Source: Virgibacillus proomii (GTDB lineage: Bacteria; Bacillota; Bacilli; Bacillales; Amphibacillaceae). Taken from it: DNA of 64,000 nucleotides. This document shows, one piece after another, positions 43,322 through 52,510 of this stretch (its first letter is position 1; each line of letters opens with the position of its first letter). The notes under the pieces were generated by a model. It did no database searches and was not told where the DNA came from. It worked only from the letters and a program-made list of their open reading frames with translations. The stretch covers positions 874,149 to 938,148 of the forward strand of contig NZ_FUFN01000010.1 in assembly GCF_900162615.1 (NCBI RefSeq). Reading direction: 5' to 3'. Position numbers and translations under genes: made by a program.

Positions 43322-44749
43322 GTGAACAATATGGAGGGTATAATTAATTTTGCAAACAAAATATTTCAACCCTTAATTGATTTAGGTGCCGCTCCAATGA
43401 TGTTTATTTTGTTATCATTAATAGCTATACTTATGAAGGTTAAGGTAAGTAAGGCGCTTGAGGGAGGACTTAAACTAGCGATTGCTTTAACCGGAATTGG
43501 TGCAGTAATAAACATTTTAACAGGAAACTTTGCTCCCGCACTGCAAGATTTTGTTAAATCTACGGGAATCGAATTAACGATAACGGATGTGGGATGGGCA
43601 CCATTAGCAACGATAACTTGGGGATCTGCGTACACGCTGTTCTTTCTATTCATACTCGTAATTGTAAATCTGATTATGCTGGTGATAAATAAAACGGATA
43701 CGTTAGATGTCGATATATTTAATTTTTGGCATTTATCCATTATTGGACTTCTTGTTATGTATTATTCAGATAATTTGTTTTTAGCAACAATCCTTGTAAT
43801 TGTATTAGGAGTAATGAAATTTATTAATGCTGATATAATGAAGCCGACATTTAATGATTTATTGGATATGCCTGACACAAATCCAACCACAACGACGCAT
43901 TTAAACTTTATGCTCAATCCATTAATTATGTTTTTTGATAAGTTGTTTGAAAAGTTTTTGCCATTCCTTGATAAATATGATTTCGATGCAGCTTGGCTAA
44001 ATGAGAAGATCGGTTTTTGGGGAAGTAAGTTTGCAATTGGAATTTATTTAGGAGCTTTTGTTGGATTACTCGGTCAACAGTCCGTTACAACCATATTTAC
44101 ATTAGCATTTATTGGCGGAGTTTCTCTCGAACTCTTTTCTATAGTAGGAACATGGTTTATTTCAGCTATGGAACCTATATCTCAGGGAATAACAGATTTT
44201 ATGAGTAACCGCCTACAAGGAAGAAAATTCAATATTGGAATCGATTGGCCTTTCGTGGCTGCGCGAGCTGAAATGTGGGCGGCTGCTAATATTCTCGCAC
44301 CAATTATGCTGGGTATAGCATTAATCTTACCCGGTAATGGGATCCTTCCTTTAGGAGGAATTATTGCTATTGGTTTAACACCTGCATTGCTAGTGGTTTG
44401 CCGCGGAAAGATTATTAGAATGATATTAATAGGTACGATTATGATTCCTGTATTTTTATGGTCCGGAACCGTAATTGCTCCGTTTGTAACAGAGACAGCT
44501 GCATCAGTAGGTGCTGCCCCAGCTGGATTAGAAGAAGGTGCTTTAATTACCCACTCCACTTTAGAAGGTCCAGTGGAAAAGTTTATTGCTATTTTAATAG
44601 GTAAAGCCGGGGCAGACTTTAATTTTAAATCTATTCTGGCTGCTTTTGGAGCTCTAGGTGGTTATATTTTACTATTTATTTGGTATATAAAGCAAATGAA
44701 AAAACGCAACAAAGAATACGAGGCAAATAAACAAGAAGAAGCAGCGTAA
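43322..44749 (+). CDS. PTS IIC component, galactitol type
   Basis: 475-residue inner-membrane sugar channel of the galactitol (Gat) family with about 10-12 helices. Gat-type features: the N-terminal FQPLIDLGAAPMMFILL, the repeated GxxFAPALQDFV segment, and the long cytoplasmic loop before KFAIGIYLGAFVGLLGQ. The start may be GTG 43322 or ATG 43331; both are near AAAGGA (43313-43318). Gat systems phosphorylate hexitols or galactose-like sugars at C6 or C1, and the LacAB genes upstream suggest galactose-6-phosphate as the product. A strong terminator follows. Confidence 0.87.
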   Translation: MNNMEGIINFANKIFQPLIDLGAAPMMFILLSLIAILMKVKVSKALEGGLKLAIALTGIGAVINILTGNFAPALQDFVKSTGIELTITDVGWAPLATITWGSAYTLFFLFILVIVNLIMLVINKTDTLDVDIFNFWHLSIIGLLVMYYSDNLFLATILVIVLGVMKFINADIMKPTFNDLLDMPDTNPTTTTHLNFMLNPLIMFFDKLFEKFLPFLDKYDFDAAWLNEKIGFWGSKFAIGIYLGAFVGLLGQQSVTTIFTLAFIGGVSLELFSIVGTWFISAMEPISQGITDFMSNRLQGRKFNIGIDWPFVAARAEMWAAANILAPIMLGIALILPGNGILPLGGIIAIGLTPALLVVCRGKIIRMILIGTIMIPVFLWSGTVIAPFVTETAASVGAAPAGLEEGALITHSTLEGPVEKFIAILIGKAGADFNFKSILAAFGALGGYILLFIWYIKQMKKRNKEYEANKQEEAA

Positions 44750-44921
44750 AAATTTATATGTTAAAAAATAGTAAGCAACAAGGCTTGGATCAAATAATTA
44801 TTTGCAGTTCATACAAAGTACAATGAGTACAATCAACCAAAAGATTTTCTAATCTACGTGTAATAAATGAAAGTTGTATTTAGCTTGATGACATATAAAG
44901 AAAAAAATAGGTGATTCTATT

Positions 44922-44971
44922 CAAAACAATATCCTGTATCACTCATTGAGAGGATACAGGATATTGTTTTG
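44922..44971. terminator. Long bidirectional terminator
   Basis: A 19-bp perfect inverted repeat runs from CAAAACAATATCCTG (44922 onward to 44940) to its complement at 44953-44971, with T runs on both strands. It separates the Gat-PTS operon from the convergent flavoprotein gene. The rest of 44750-45146 shows nothing further. Confidence 0.8.
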
Positions 44972-45146
44972 TGATTAGGATATAGATTAGTAAACATAAT
45001 ATTTAATATGACAGTTTTGACACGTGAAAAATGTAATGTTCAACGTATAAGGATAAATAGGGAATCATGCACGAAAGCTGGTACTACCAAGTTTTCTAAG
45101 CTATAGATTTTCTATACTATTTCCTGTATTTTTGTAATTACAACAT

Positions 45147-46238
45147 TCAGGTTAAAGGTAAAATATCTTCTTTTGTTTGTGGTGTGAGAAATGCATGCTG
45201 AGCAGCTGTATGAAGATCCCGCCAAATTCGATTTATAAGTGATTCTTCTTTGACGGCTTGCATACCAATTAATCTAAATAAGGTATCTACACAAGTTAAT
45301 ACTGTAGAAACAGCTTTTCTACAGATAAAGCCAAAATACGCTTGTTCTTTTGCAGTTAGCCTTTTGTTCTGAAGGTGTTTTTTCCAACTGTCATGTACTT
45401 GATCATAAAATAAATTTCGAGCTTTACGCCAATGGTCTTTTTCACGTTGATAGACTTCATCTATCAACATATAACGATCATCACCCCACAATGATTTCTT
45501 TTCTTTTAAGAAATGTTGTACTGTTTCTAAAAAATGTTCTCCTATCCCAAGCACAATTGCTGTAAAGGAGGCTTCTGAAAACATTAAAAAAGGAAAATCA
45601 TAGATGTTATCCAAGTAATTATTATTTTGTTTTTTAATAATAGAAAATGTGCGATAATCGGGTACAAATTGATTTGTAATAGAAATGGTATGGCTACTTG
45701 TTCCTTTTAAACCGATTGCATTCCAATCTTCCATAACTTTTACTTGCTCTGGTTCAAAGATAAAAGAAAGAAGCCGGGGGTGTTTTTCTGATCCAGATGA
45801 TTCTACCTTACATGTAGCAGTAAAAATAGACGCATATTGTGAACCACTGCAATAAAGCCACTCTCCGTTTACAATATATCCTCCATCCACTTTTTTTGCT
45901 GTACCAGCTGGAAAACCGCTTCCTGCAATGACCGCTTGCTTGGGTGAGTAGTAAGCTTTCGCTGCTTCTACCGTAAAGTTAGGGACAAACATTCCTCCGC
46001 CTGAACCGATCGTTACTAACCAGCCAAACGTTCCATCAATTCGCGAAGTCTCTTGAAATGTACGAATGGCTTGCGGAAAATCTAGCATGAAGCCATTTAC
46101 TTCTTCTGGAACGATTAATTTAAATAGTTTTTTCTCATAGATAAATGCTAACAGGTTATCCGTAATGTATTTTGTTTTGTCGCTGGCTGTTACTTCAGAT
46201 CGTATCCATTTGATTTCTTGTTCTGTAAATATCAACAT
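45147..46238 (-). CDS. Acyl-CoA-dehydrogenase-fold flavoprotein
   Basis: 363-residue protein related to acyl-CoA dehydrogenases and DszC/SfnC-like monooxygenases. The ATG at 46238 is 5 nt after AAGGA. The N-terminal helical domain is followed by a beta domain with GSGFPAGTAKKVDGGYIVNGEWLYCSG (about 108-134) and DWNAIGLKGTSSHT, both typical flavin/substrate regions, and a C-terminal helical bundle ending NRIWRDLHTAAQHAFLTP. The catalytic Glu of true acyl-CoA dehydrogenases is not evident, so a monooxygenase- or hydroxylase-type role is more likely. It stands alone, with no flavin reductase nearby. Confidence 0.75.
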   Translation of the reverse strand: MLIFTEQEIKWIRSEVTASDKTKYITDNLLAFIYEKKLFKLIVPEEVNGFMLDFPQAIRTFQETSRIDGTFGWLVTIGSGGGMFVPNFTVEAAKAYYSPKQAVIAGSGFPAGTAKKVDGGYIVNGEWLYCSGSQYASIFTATCKVESSGSEKHPRLLSFIFEPEQVKVMEDWNAIGLKGTSSHTISITNQFVPDYRTFSIIKKQNNNYLDNIYDFPFLMFSEASFTAIVLGIGEHFLETVQHFLKEKKSLWGDDRYMLIDEVYQREKDHWRKARNLFYDQVHDSWKKHLQNKRLTAKEQAYFGFICRKAVSTVLTCVDTLFRLIGMQAVKEESLINRIWRDLHTAAQHAFLTPQTKEDILPLT

Positions 46239-46461
46239 TTTCATCCTTTTTTATTTCAAGTATAGCATTAATAAAGTTAATAAGTCTGCCGAGAACGTTA
46301 TCATCATTGCGGTGGTAGGAGGTATAAAGGTTCCTCTTTTGGAAATAAGTAAGATCAATGAAAGATAGTGTAAGGAGAGATAACATAAAAGAAAGAACCT
46401 CCAGAAAATTATTTATCATATCCATTGTTTTCATCGGTAATAAAAATAAATCGATAACCAA

Positions 46462-46516
46462 TTGACTTAGGTAAGAAATAGTATTATGATAAAAAACGTG
46501 AATGATTTTCATTATC
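46462..46516 (+). promoter_or_regulatory. Promoter with Fur-like box upstream of zupT
   Basis: TTGACT (46462-46467), 17 nt, TATGAT (46485-46490) is a good sigma-A promoter. At 46498-46516, GTGAATGATTTTCATTATC matches 15 of 19 bases of the classical Fur box. It overlaps the expected transcription start. The leader to zupT is about 220 nt and holds no gene. Confidence 0.62.
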
Positions 46517-46723
46517 AATTAGATTTGTGTCATCAAATTTGAATTAATTAGCAATTAAAATAACATAAAACAAGAAAACGATCTGCATATCTTATTGTGG
46601 TCAAAGAAGATCCTGTAAAGAAGGATTACTTTCCTTCTATTTGCAATAAGACTTGTTAACAAATTATACCTATTCATGTGAAATTAATCACATATTATTT
46701 TTAAAGGAGACAATAGATATACT

Positions 46724-47533
46724 ATGGAGCAAGAAGTAATCATTGCATTTTTATTAACATTATTCGCCGGTCTATCAACAGGCATAGGAAGTTTACTTGT
46801 TTTTTGCACTAAAACTTCTAATACAAAGTTTTTATCATTTTCATTAGGATTTTCAGCTGGGGTTATGATTTATGTTTCATTAGTCGATATTTTTCCAGTG
46901 GCTCAAGAGTCATTAGTTGCTGAACTTGGCTCAAAAATGGGAAGTTGGCTTACAGTTACTTCATTTTTTGCTGGAATGATTTTAATTATGTTTATTGATA
47001 AATGTATTTTAAAAGAAAATGACCCTCATCAATTAATAGATAGTAAGGTGAATCGGAACCAATCCAATAAAGCGCCACATGCTGAACTATTAAAGATGGG
47101 TACTTTTACAGCAATTGCAATGGCGATTCATAATTTTCCAGAGGGTATTGCTACATTAGTCTCAGCACTTCAGGATCCAGTCCTAGGTGTAGTTATTGCG
47201 GTTGCCATCGCCATTCATAATATACCCGAAGGAATTGCAGTTGCTGTTCCTATCTATTATGCAACAAATGATAAACGTAAAGCTTTTCGGATATCCTTGT
47301 TAACAGGTCTTACAGAACCGCTTGGTGCTATTACTGCATACTTACTATTGATGCCATTTCTAAATGATACGATGTTCGGGATTATTTTCGCTATGGTTGC
47401 TGGAATAATGGTATATATTTCCTTAGATGAGTTGTTACCTGCTGCGAAGAAATATGATGGAGCACAATTATCAATGTATGGTCTTATCTGTGGAATGGCA
47501 GTTATAGCAATAAGTATTTTGTTATTAATGTAA
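46724..47533 (+). CDS. zupT: ZIP-family metal transporter
   Basis: 269-residue inner-membrane transporter with eight predicted helices. The two metal-binding helices are AIHNFPEGIATL (about 131-142) and AIHNIPEGIAVA (about 165-176), the ZIP signature, in the ZupT subfamily that takes up zinc, iron and manganese. A cytoplasmic loop after helix 3 is short and not His-rich. The ATG lies beyond AAAGGAG at a longer-than-usual distance. A Fur-like box upstream suggests that iron, rather than only zinc, controls it. Confidence 0.88.
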   Translation: MEQEVIIAFLLTLFAGLSTGIGSLLVFCTKTSNTKFLSFSLGFSAGVMIYVSLVDIFPVAQESLVAELGSKMGSWLTVTSFFAGMILIMFIDKCILKENDPHQLIDSKVNRNQSNKAPHAELLKMGTFTAIAMAIHNFPEGIATLVSALQDPVLGVVIAVAIAIHNIPEGIAVAVPIYYATNDKRKAFRISLLTGLTEPLGAITAYLLLMPFLNDTMFGIIFAMVAGIMVYISLDELLPAAKKYDGAQLSMYGLICGMAVIAISILLLM

Positions 47534-48399
47534 CAAGCATGTAGAAAGGTTGTTTATTCAGAAAATTATATGTGAATTATTTCACTATATATTTTCATGA
47601 TGTAATTAAATAACTGTTCGTTATCTACTGCTTCCAAGAAGGAAGTAGTAGAAATAGCTTTATGGCATATTTATAGACAAATAGTAACTTTTTTGTAGGA
47701 ATTAATTGCTTTCTTCAAGATTGTATTAAATTAAATAAGGCTAGTGAGAATTATCGGCTTCATCTCCAACCTTATCGCTTTACTCGACGAGTGAGCTTAG
47801 ATAGGAGCCCGAATGTCGGTTCGTAAGGCCTTATTTTCTTATTCGCACAATTCCTTTGGGAAAAGTGCTCTATGGGTGAAGCTTCACTTACAATAAGTTA
47901 GCCATTCGTAGAACCGAATCACCTTTAATAACCCCCAACAATTCCTTTTCCTTCCTTCATACCTTTCCAGATTGAATTATCTGTTTATTATGATGATTGC
48001 AGACATTCCCAGCGATTTTTAGCGCTTGTATAGATTGTAGTAATTACTTAGCAATACTACTACTACTACTACTTAACACAACAGTTTGTACTTTTAGAAA
48101 ACCTTTGAATGACAGATTCCAGCATGATAATTCATAAAAATTTTCATCACATATTGGGTATCAAGAGAACGGTTTACGTTTTAAGTCTTGCCTTATCCAT
48201 TTCTAAATTTTAGTAGTAATGCTTTTATCGAATGTTATTAAAGTAAAATAAAGACAGATTAGTTAATAGTGAATTATTCATTAGAACCTTGATTTTATGG
48301 AGATATTTAGCGTATTATGGCTTGAGTAAGCACACATATAATAACATATTATTTGTCTGGATAGTGATGCTCTTACAGACAATCATAAGGAGATTATCG
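47534..48399. other. Long intergenic region with decayed repeat and (ACT)n tract
   Basis: 866 bases without a gene. A weak hairpin GTGAA/TTCAC (about 47572-47585) followed by TTTTC may end zupT. A degraded type-A element lies around 47790-47900 (CCCGAATGTCGGTTCG, GAAGCTTCACTTA). A six-fold ACT microsatellite is at about 48055-48073. The final 100 bases should contain the promoter of the second PucR gene. Confidence 0.5.
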
Positions 48400-50040
48400 A
48401 TGTATATAACTGTTAAAGACGTATTAGAAATGGAAAGATTTAAACAGGTAGAGCTGATAGCGGGAAGTAAAGGTTTAGAGCGCATGGTGGAAAATGTTTA
48501 CTTTATGGAAGTTCCAGATATAGATGCCTATATCGATGCAAATGGGTTGTTATTAACTACATTATATCCAATTGCTGATGACGAAACACAAATAAATTCG
48601 CTTATTCCTAGATTGGCAAAACAAAAGCTTGCGGGAATAGCGATAAAGCCAGGAAGGTATATTGAGGCAATCCCTGAAAGTATGATCAAACAGGCGGACG
48701 AATTTAGCTTACCATTAATGAAATTACCAGATGATGCTAATTTATCTAATTTAACGAATCAAATTTTATCTGAACTTTTAGGGTCTAGAACTTCTGTGTT
48801 AGAATTTCGGGATCGGCTTCACCAAAAATTGCTAAATTTATTATTGGAAGGAGCAGATTTAAGTGAATTTGTTTACTCCATTGCAAATATCATTGAGGCT
48901 CCAGTAATTATCCTGGATAACAGCTTAACATGTATTGTCACCTCTATTGATCAAAACGAAAATAATATAGATTTTAATTATGCTGATCATTCAACTGATT
49001 CATCGCTTTTTAAAATGAACTTCACTGTTCAAGTTAATGATGTCACATATGAAAAAGGTGATTTATTTATTCAGCCTATTTTTGCAGGAGATAATAAGTT
49101 TGGTTATTTGCTTGTACTTTTAAATAAAGGAAAAGGTGCAACTGAAAACTTGATTGTTGCTGTTGAACAAGCATCTTTTCTTGTAGCTTTCTTATTTCAA
49201 ACAGAAAAAGCTTTACTGCAAAAAGAGAGGAACTACTTATATAGCTTTATTAGAGATATTTTTAATAATCATTATACATCACAAACAGAAGTTATCGAAA
49301 AAGCGAAGGTATTTAAATGGGCTTTTTATTTTCCAACGGTTATTTTAAGCATAAAATCAAATATTACGGATAGTGCAAAAAAATTATCGATTTACTATCG
49401 AATGCTTGATTCAGGTTTAATAGAGAGAATTTTATCTGAAATACTGGATACACCAATAGATAACTGTCAAGTTGTTTACTATAACGATTCTTTAGTTTGC
49501 TTTATCAGCATTGTATTTGAGCAAAGGTTAAAACAAAAGTTAAAAAGAGCAAGTGATTTAATTATCTCCAATTTTAAAGAACTTTGTCATATTGGAATCA
49601 GTATTTCAGAGACCATTTATAATATGAAACAGTTAAAAGAGGCCTATGAAAATTCCTTATTAGTTTTTGATATTTATAAAAGGAAGTTAGCTGGGAAGTC
49701 ATTTGTCTATTTTTATGAGGATATGGGTTTATTCCGCTTATTTCACTATGTACAAGATAAAGATGTGTTGGAAGCATTAGTAACAGAAAAATTAGGAAAA
49801 GTTATCACATACGATAAACAAAAAAATGGAAATTTATTAGAAACACTGAAATATTACATTAAAAATAATTATAATTTACAAAAAACAGCAGACGATATGT
49901 ACATTCATTACAATACGTTGCGTTATAGAATTAATAAACTAAAAGAGTTGGGGATAGAAGGAGAAGACGGTTTAGAAATGACGCAAGTAGCTGTTGCTTT
50001 TCAATTATATTTATATTTAAAATCGCAAAAAAATATATAA
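48400..50040 (+). CDS. PucR-family transcriptional regulator (ureide-type locus)
   Basis: 546-residue regulator. The ATG at 48400 follows AAGGAG; the longer frame from 48289 has no ribosome site. The N-terminal PucR domain (about 5-120) contains NVYFMEVPDIDAYIDANGLLLTTLYPI. The middle is a GAF/GGDEF-like region, and the C-terminus has NNYNLQKTADDMYIHYNTLRYRINKLKELGI, the PucR helix-turn-helix. It directly precedes an operon of two nucleobase permeases, a cysteine hydrolase and oxamate-transcarbamylase-type genes, and is the obvious activator. It is a distant paralogue of the PucR protein at 12807. Confidence 0.88.
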   Translation: MYITVKDVLEMERFKQVELIAGSKGLERMVENVYFMEVPDIDAYIDANGLLLTTLYPIADDETQINSLIPRLAKQKLAGIAIKPGRYIEAIPESMIKQADEFSLPLMKLPDDANLSNLTNQILSELLGSRTSVLEFRDRLHQKLLNLLLEGADLSEFVYSIANIIEAPVIILDNSLTCIVTSIDQNENNIDFNYADHSTDSSLFKMNFTVQVNDVTYEKGDLFIQPIFAGDNKFGYLLVLLNKGKGATENLIVAVEQASFLVAFLFQTEKALLQKERNYLYSFIRDIFNNHYTSQTEVIEKAKVFKWAFYFPTVILSIKSNITDSAKKLSIYYRMLDSGLIERILSEILDTPIDNCQVVYYNDSLVCFISIVFEQRLKQKLKRASDLIISNFKELCHIGISISETIYNMKQLKEAYENSLLVFDIYKRKLAGKSFVYFYEDMGLFRLFHYVQDKDVLEALVTEKLGKVITYDKQKNGNLLETLKYYIKNNYNLQKTADDMYIHYNTLRYRINKLKELGIEGEDGLEMTQVAVAFQLYLYLKSQKNI

Positions 50041-50283
50041 TCAGTAAATAGTATATAAAATTGTGGCAATGTTTTTAACGTTGTCAACTAGTATGGATTT
50101 CGTTGTTGGTTTATTACAATAAATAAAGTTTTATTCGTTTAAAATTGCTAATGAATACTCTTTCAATCATTGGTATGATGATTGTAACAAAGAAACGGAA
50201 AGAGGTGAGAGTTAACAAAATTAAATATAATGAGGAGGTCACAGCTTTAAAAAGAAAACCCTATTTTAAGGGAGTGAATCGCC

Positions 50284-51813
50284 ATGGGCGGGGCAGTTAG
50301 TCGAATTAAATTGTGGCATCGAGAAGATATTGATGGTTTTTTTGGTTTGTTTACGAATAACTTAACGAATTTATTAGTGATGGCAGGTCTATTAAATATT
50401 TCAATCGGTATCCCAGCTGCAATTACCTATGGAAAAATTCTTCCAGCAGTTGGATTATCAATCTTTGCTAGTAGCCTTATTTATAGTTGGATGGCTTATC
50501 GATTAGCAAAAAAAGAAGGAAGAGATACGGTAACGGCATTGCCTTCTGGTACGAGTGTCCCACATATGTTTTTAATTGTGTTTCTCATTATGGGACCAGT
50601 GTATTGGAAAACAGGAGACCCTTATATTGCTTGGTTTGCCGGGTTAGCGTGGGGATTTGTAGAAGGGATTATTGAATTATCAGGTTCCCTAATTGGAGCG
50701 AAAGTCAGAAAGGTACTGCCAAGAGCAGCCATGCTAGGTTCACTGGCAGGTGTATCACTTACTTTTATCGTTATGACTCCAGCAATGCAGACATTTGATC
50801 TCCCGTATATTGGTTTCATTTCATTAGCCATTATCTTTCTTGGCTGGTTTGGTAAAGTGAAGTTACCATTTCGGATACCAGTTGGTTTGTTTGCTATCAT
50901 CATAGGTACTATTATTGGCTGGATAACAAGAAATATGGATATAAGTGCTGTTACAGAGTCAGCGAAACAAATACAACTAAGTGTACCTACTTTTTCAGTA
51001 AAGCGAATTATCGACGGTTTTTCTGCAGCAGGGCCATTTTTAATCGCTGCAATCCCCTTAGGAATTTATAATTTTTTTGAAACGATTGATAATATTGAAA
51101 GTGCGGAAGTCGCTGGTGACAGCTATAATACTAAACAAGCTTTAATTGCCGATGGTTCTACGACAATATTAGCCAGCCTATTTGGAAGCCCTTTCCCAAC
51201 TGCGGTATTTATCGGGCATGTTGGCTGGAAAGAAGCAGGAGCCCGAATCGGCTATACATGGGCCACTGGATTATCTATCTTAGTCTTAACTTGGCTTGGA
51301 TTAATTTCGTTACTGTTAACGATCATTCCGCTTGAAGCGATTGTACCGATCTTAATCTATATTGGACTAATTATCGGAGCTCAAGCATTTCAGCATGTCG
51401 ATATGAAATATGCACCAGCTGTTATTTTAGCGATGATCCCTTGGATTGCTAACTGGGGGCAAAATATTGTCGATACTGCTTTCACGAGTGCGGATACATC
51501 GGCTCTAGAGGTTGGTTATGCCGCCATAGCAACTGCTGGTTTAGAGTATAGCGGACTCCTTAGTTTAGGAACAGGTGCTATTATTATTGGCATGATATGG
51601 TCGAGTATTCTCGTGTTTATTATCGATCAAAACTTTAAAAATGGTGCGGTGGTATGTTTAATCGGAACGATTTTATCGTTTTTTGGAATCATTCATTATA
51701 AAGAAATTGGCATAGGCGTTGGCTGGGAAACTGCAATTAGCTATGCAGTGGTAGGACTGATTTTACTAAGTATTTGTGTGAAACAAAACACAAACAACAT
51801 GGAGGAATTGTAA
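50284..51813 (+). CDS. NCS2-family permease, paralogue 1
   Basis: 509-residue inner-membrane permease with about 14 helices. The NCS2 (xanthine/uracil/AzgA) pattern is visible: DIDGFFGLFTNNLTNLL near the start, DTVTALPSGTSVPHMF (about 80-95), then IYNFFETIDNIESAEVAGDSY (about 264-284), the conserved ESxxxxxxAGD region of AzgA-like members, and PFPTAVFIGHVGWKEAGAR. The cargo is a purine, pyrimidine or related ring compound. It opens an operon with a biuret-hydrolase-like enzyme. The ATG follows GGGAGTGA. A close paralogue is at 52511. Confidence 0.87.
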   Translation: MGGAVSRIKLWHREDIDGFFGLFTNNLTNLLVMAGLLNISIGIPAAITYGKILPAVGLSIFASSLIYSWMAYRLAKKEGRDTVTALPSGTSVPHMFLIVFLIMGPVYWKTGDPYIAWFAGLAWGFVEGIIELSGSLIGAKVRKVLPRAAMLGSLAGVSLTFIVMTPAMQTFDLPYIGFISLAIIFLGWFGKVKLPFRIPVGLFAIIIGTIIGWITRNMDISAVTESAKQIQLSVPTFSVKRIIDGFSAAGPFLIAAIPLGIYNFFETIDNIESAEVAGDSYNTKQALIADGSTTILASLFGSPFPTAVFIGHVGWKEAGARIGYTWATGLSILVLTWLGLISLLLTIIPLEAIVPILIYIGLIIGAQAFQHVDMKYAPAVILAMIPWIANWGQNIVDTAFTSADTSALEVGYAAIATAGLEYSGLLSLGTGAIIIGMIWSSILVFIIDQNFKNGAVVCLIGTILSFFGIIHYKEIGIGVGWETAISYAVVGLILLSICVKQNTNNMEEL

Positions 51814-51814
51814 A

Positions 51815-52492
51815 ATGAGTAAATTATATTCGATGGAAGCAAAACCTTATAATTTTGAATTTAATTTAGATAATACAGCGTTAGTAATTATTGATATGCA
51901 ACGTGATTTTTGTGCACCAGGCGGTTTTGGAGAGAAATTGGGAAATGATATTACATTAACACGTTCCATTATACCAACCATTAAAAATGTATTGGAAGTA
52001 GCTCGAGAAAAAGGATTATTTGTTGTCCATACACGTGAAGGTCACCGCCCGGATTTAACCGATTGCCCGCCAAATAAATTAGCTCGTGGTAAAAAGCAGG
52101 GAGCAGGTATTGGCGATGAAGGGCCGATGGGAAGAATCCTAGTTCGTGGGGAATATGGTCATGATATTGTCGATGAACTTACTCCTGTTGAAGGTGAAGT
52201 AATCATTGATAAGCCCGGGAAAGGAGCATTTTTTCAGACTGATTTAGAGATAATTTTACGCAATAAAGGAATTACAAATTTATTAGTTGGCGGAGTTACT
52301 ACACATGTCTGTGTACAAACAACGATCCGAGAAGCTAATGATCGTGGGTTTGATTGCTTATTACTAGAAGATTGTTCAGCTGCTTTTGATCCGAGAGATC
52401 ATGAAGATTCAATTCGTATGATTCATCAACAAGGTGGCATATTCGGTTGGACTGCACCATCAAAAAACTTACTTGAAGCACTTAGTAAATAG
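51815..52492 (+). CDS. Cysteine hydrolase of the isochorismatase fold, biuret-amidohydrolase-like
   Basis: 225-residue cytoplasmic amidase. The Asp-Lys-Cys triad is present: IIDMQRDF (Asp27), IIDKPGKGAF (Lys133) and GVTTHVCVQTT (Cys166) with the cis-peptide VTT loop. Long stretches, such as HTREGHRPDL, GAGIGDEGPMGRIL and REANDRGFDCLLLEDC, agree with my memory of biuret amidohydrolase (BiuH), which cuts biuret to allophanate and ammonia. Ureidoacrylate or N-carbamoyl amide hydrolase is the alternative. It starts 1 nt after the first NCS2 gene and lies just before the second, in an operon ending in carbamoyl transfer and carbamate kinase. Confidence 0.85.
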   Translation: MSKLYSMEAKPYNFEFNLDNTALVIIDMQRDFCAPGGFGEKLGNDITLTRSIIPTIKNVLEVAREKGLFVVHTREGHRPDLTDCPPNKLARGKKQGAGIGDEGPMGRILVRGEYGHDIVDELTPVEGEVIIDKPGKGAFFQTDLEIILRNKGITNLLVGGVTTHVCVQTTIREANDRGFDCLLLEDCSAAFDPRDHEDSIRMIHQQGGIFGWTAPSKNLLEALSK

Positions 52493-52510
52493 CAGAAAGG
52501 AGAAGAAAAT

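Noticed and set aside
46195..46518. 107-codon minus-strand frame covering the flavoprotein start and the Fur-like box
   Set aside because: Overlaps the flavoprotein 5' end and the zupT promoter; it has no ribosome site or family likeness.
48055..48073. Six-fold ACT microsatellite as a phase-variation switch
   Set aside because: It is not inside a coding frame or promoter spacer that I can identify, and it is more than 300 nt from the nearest start codon.
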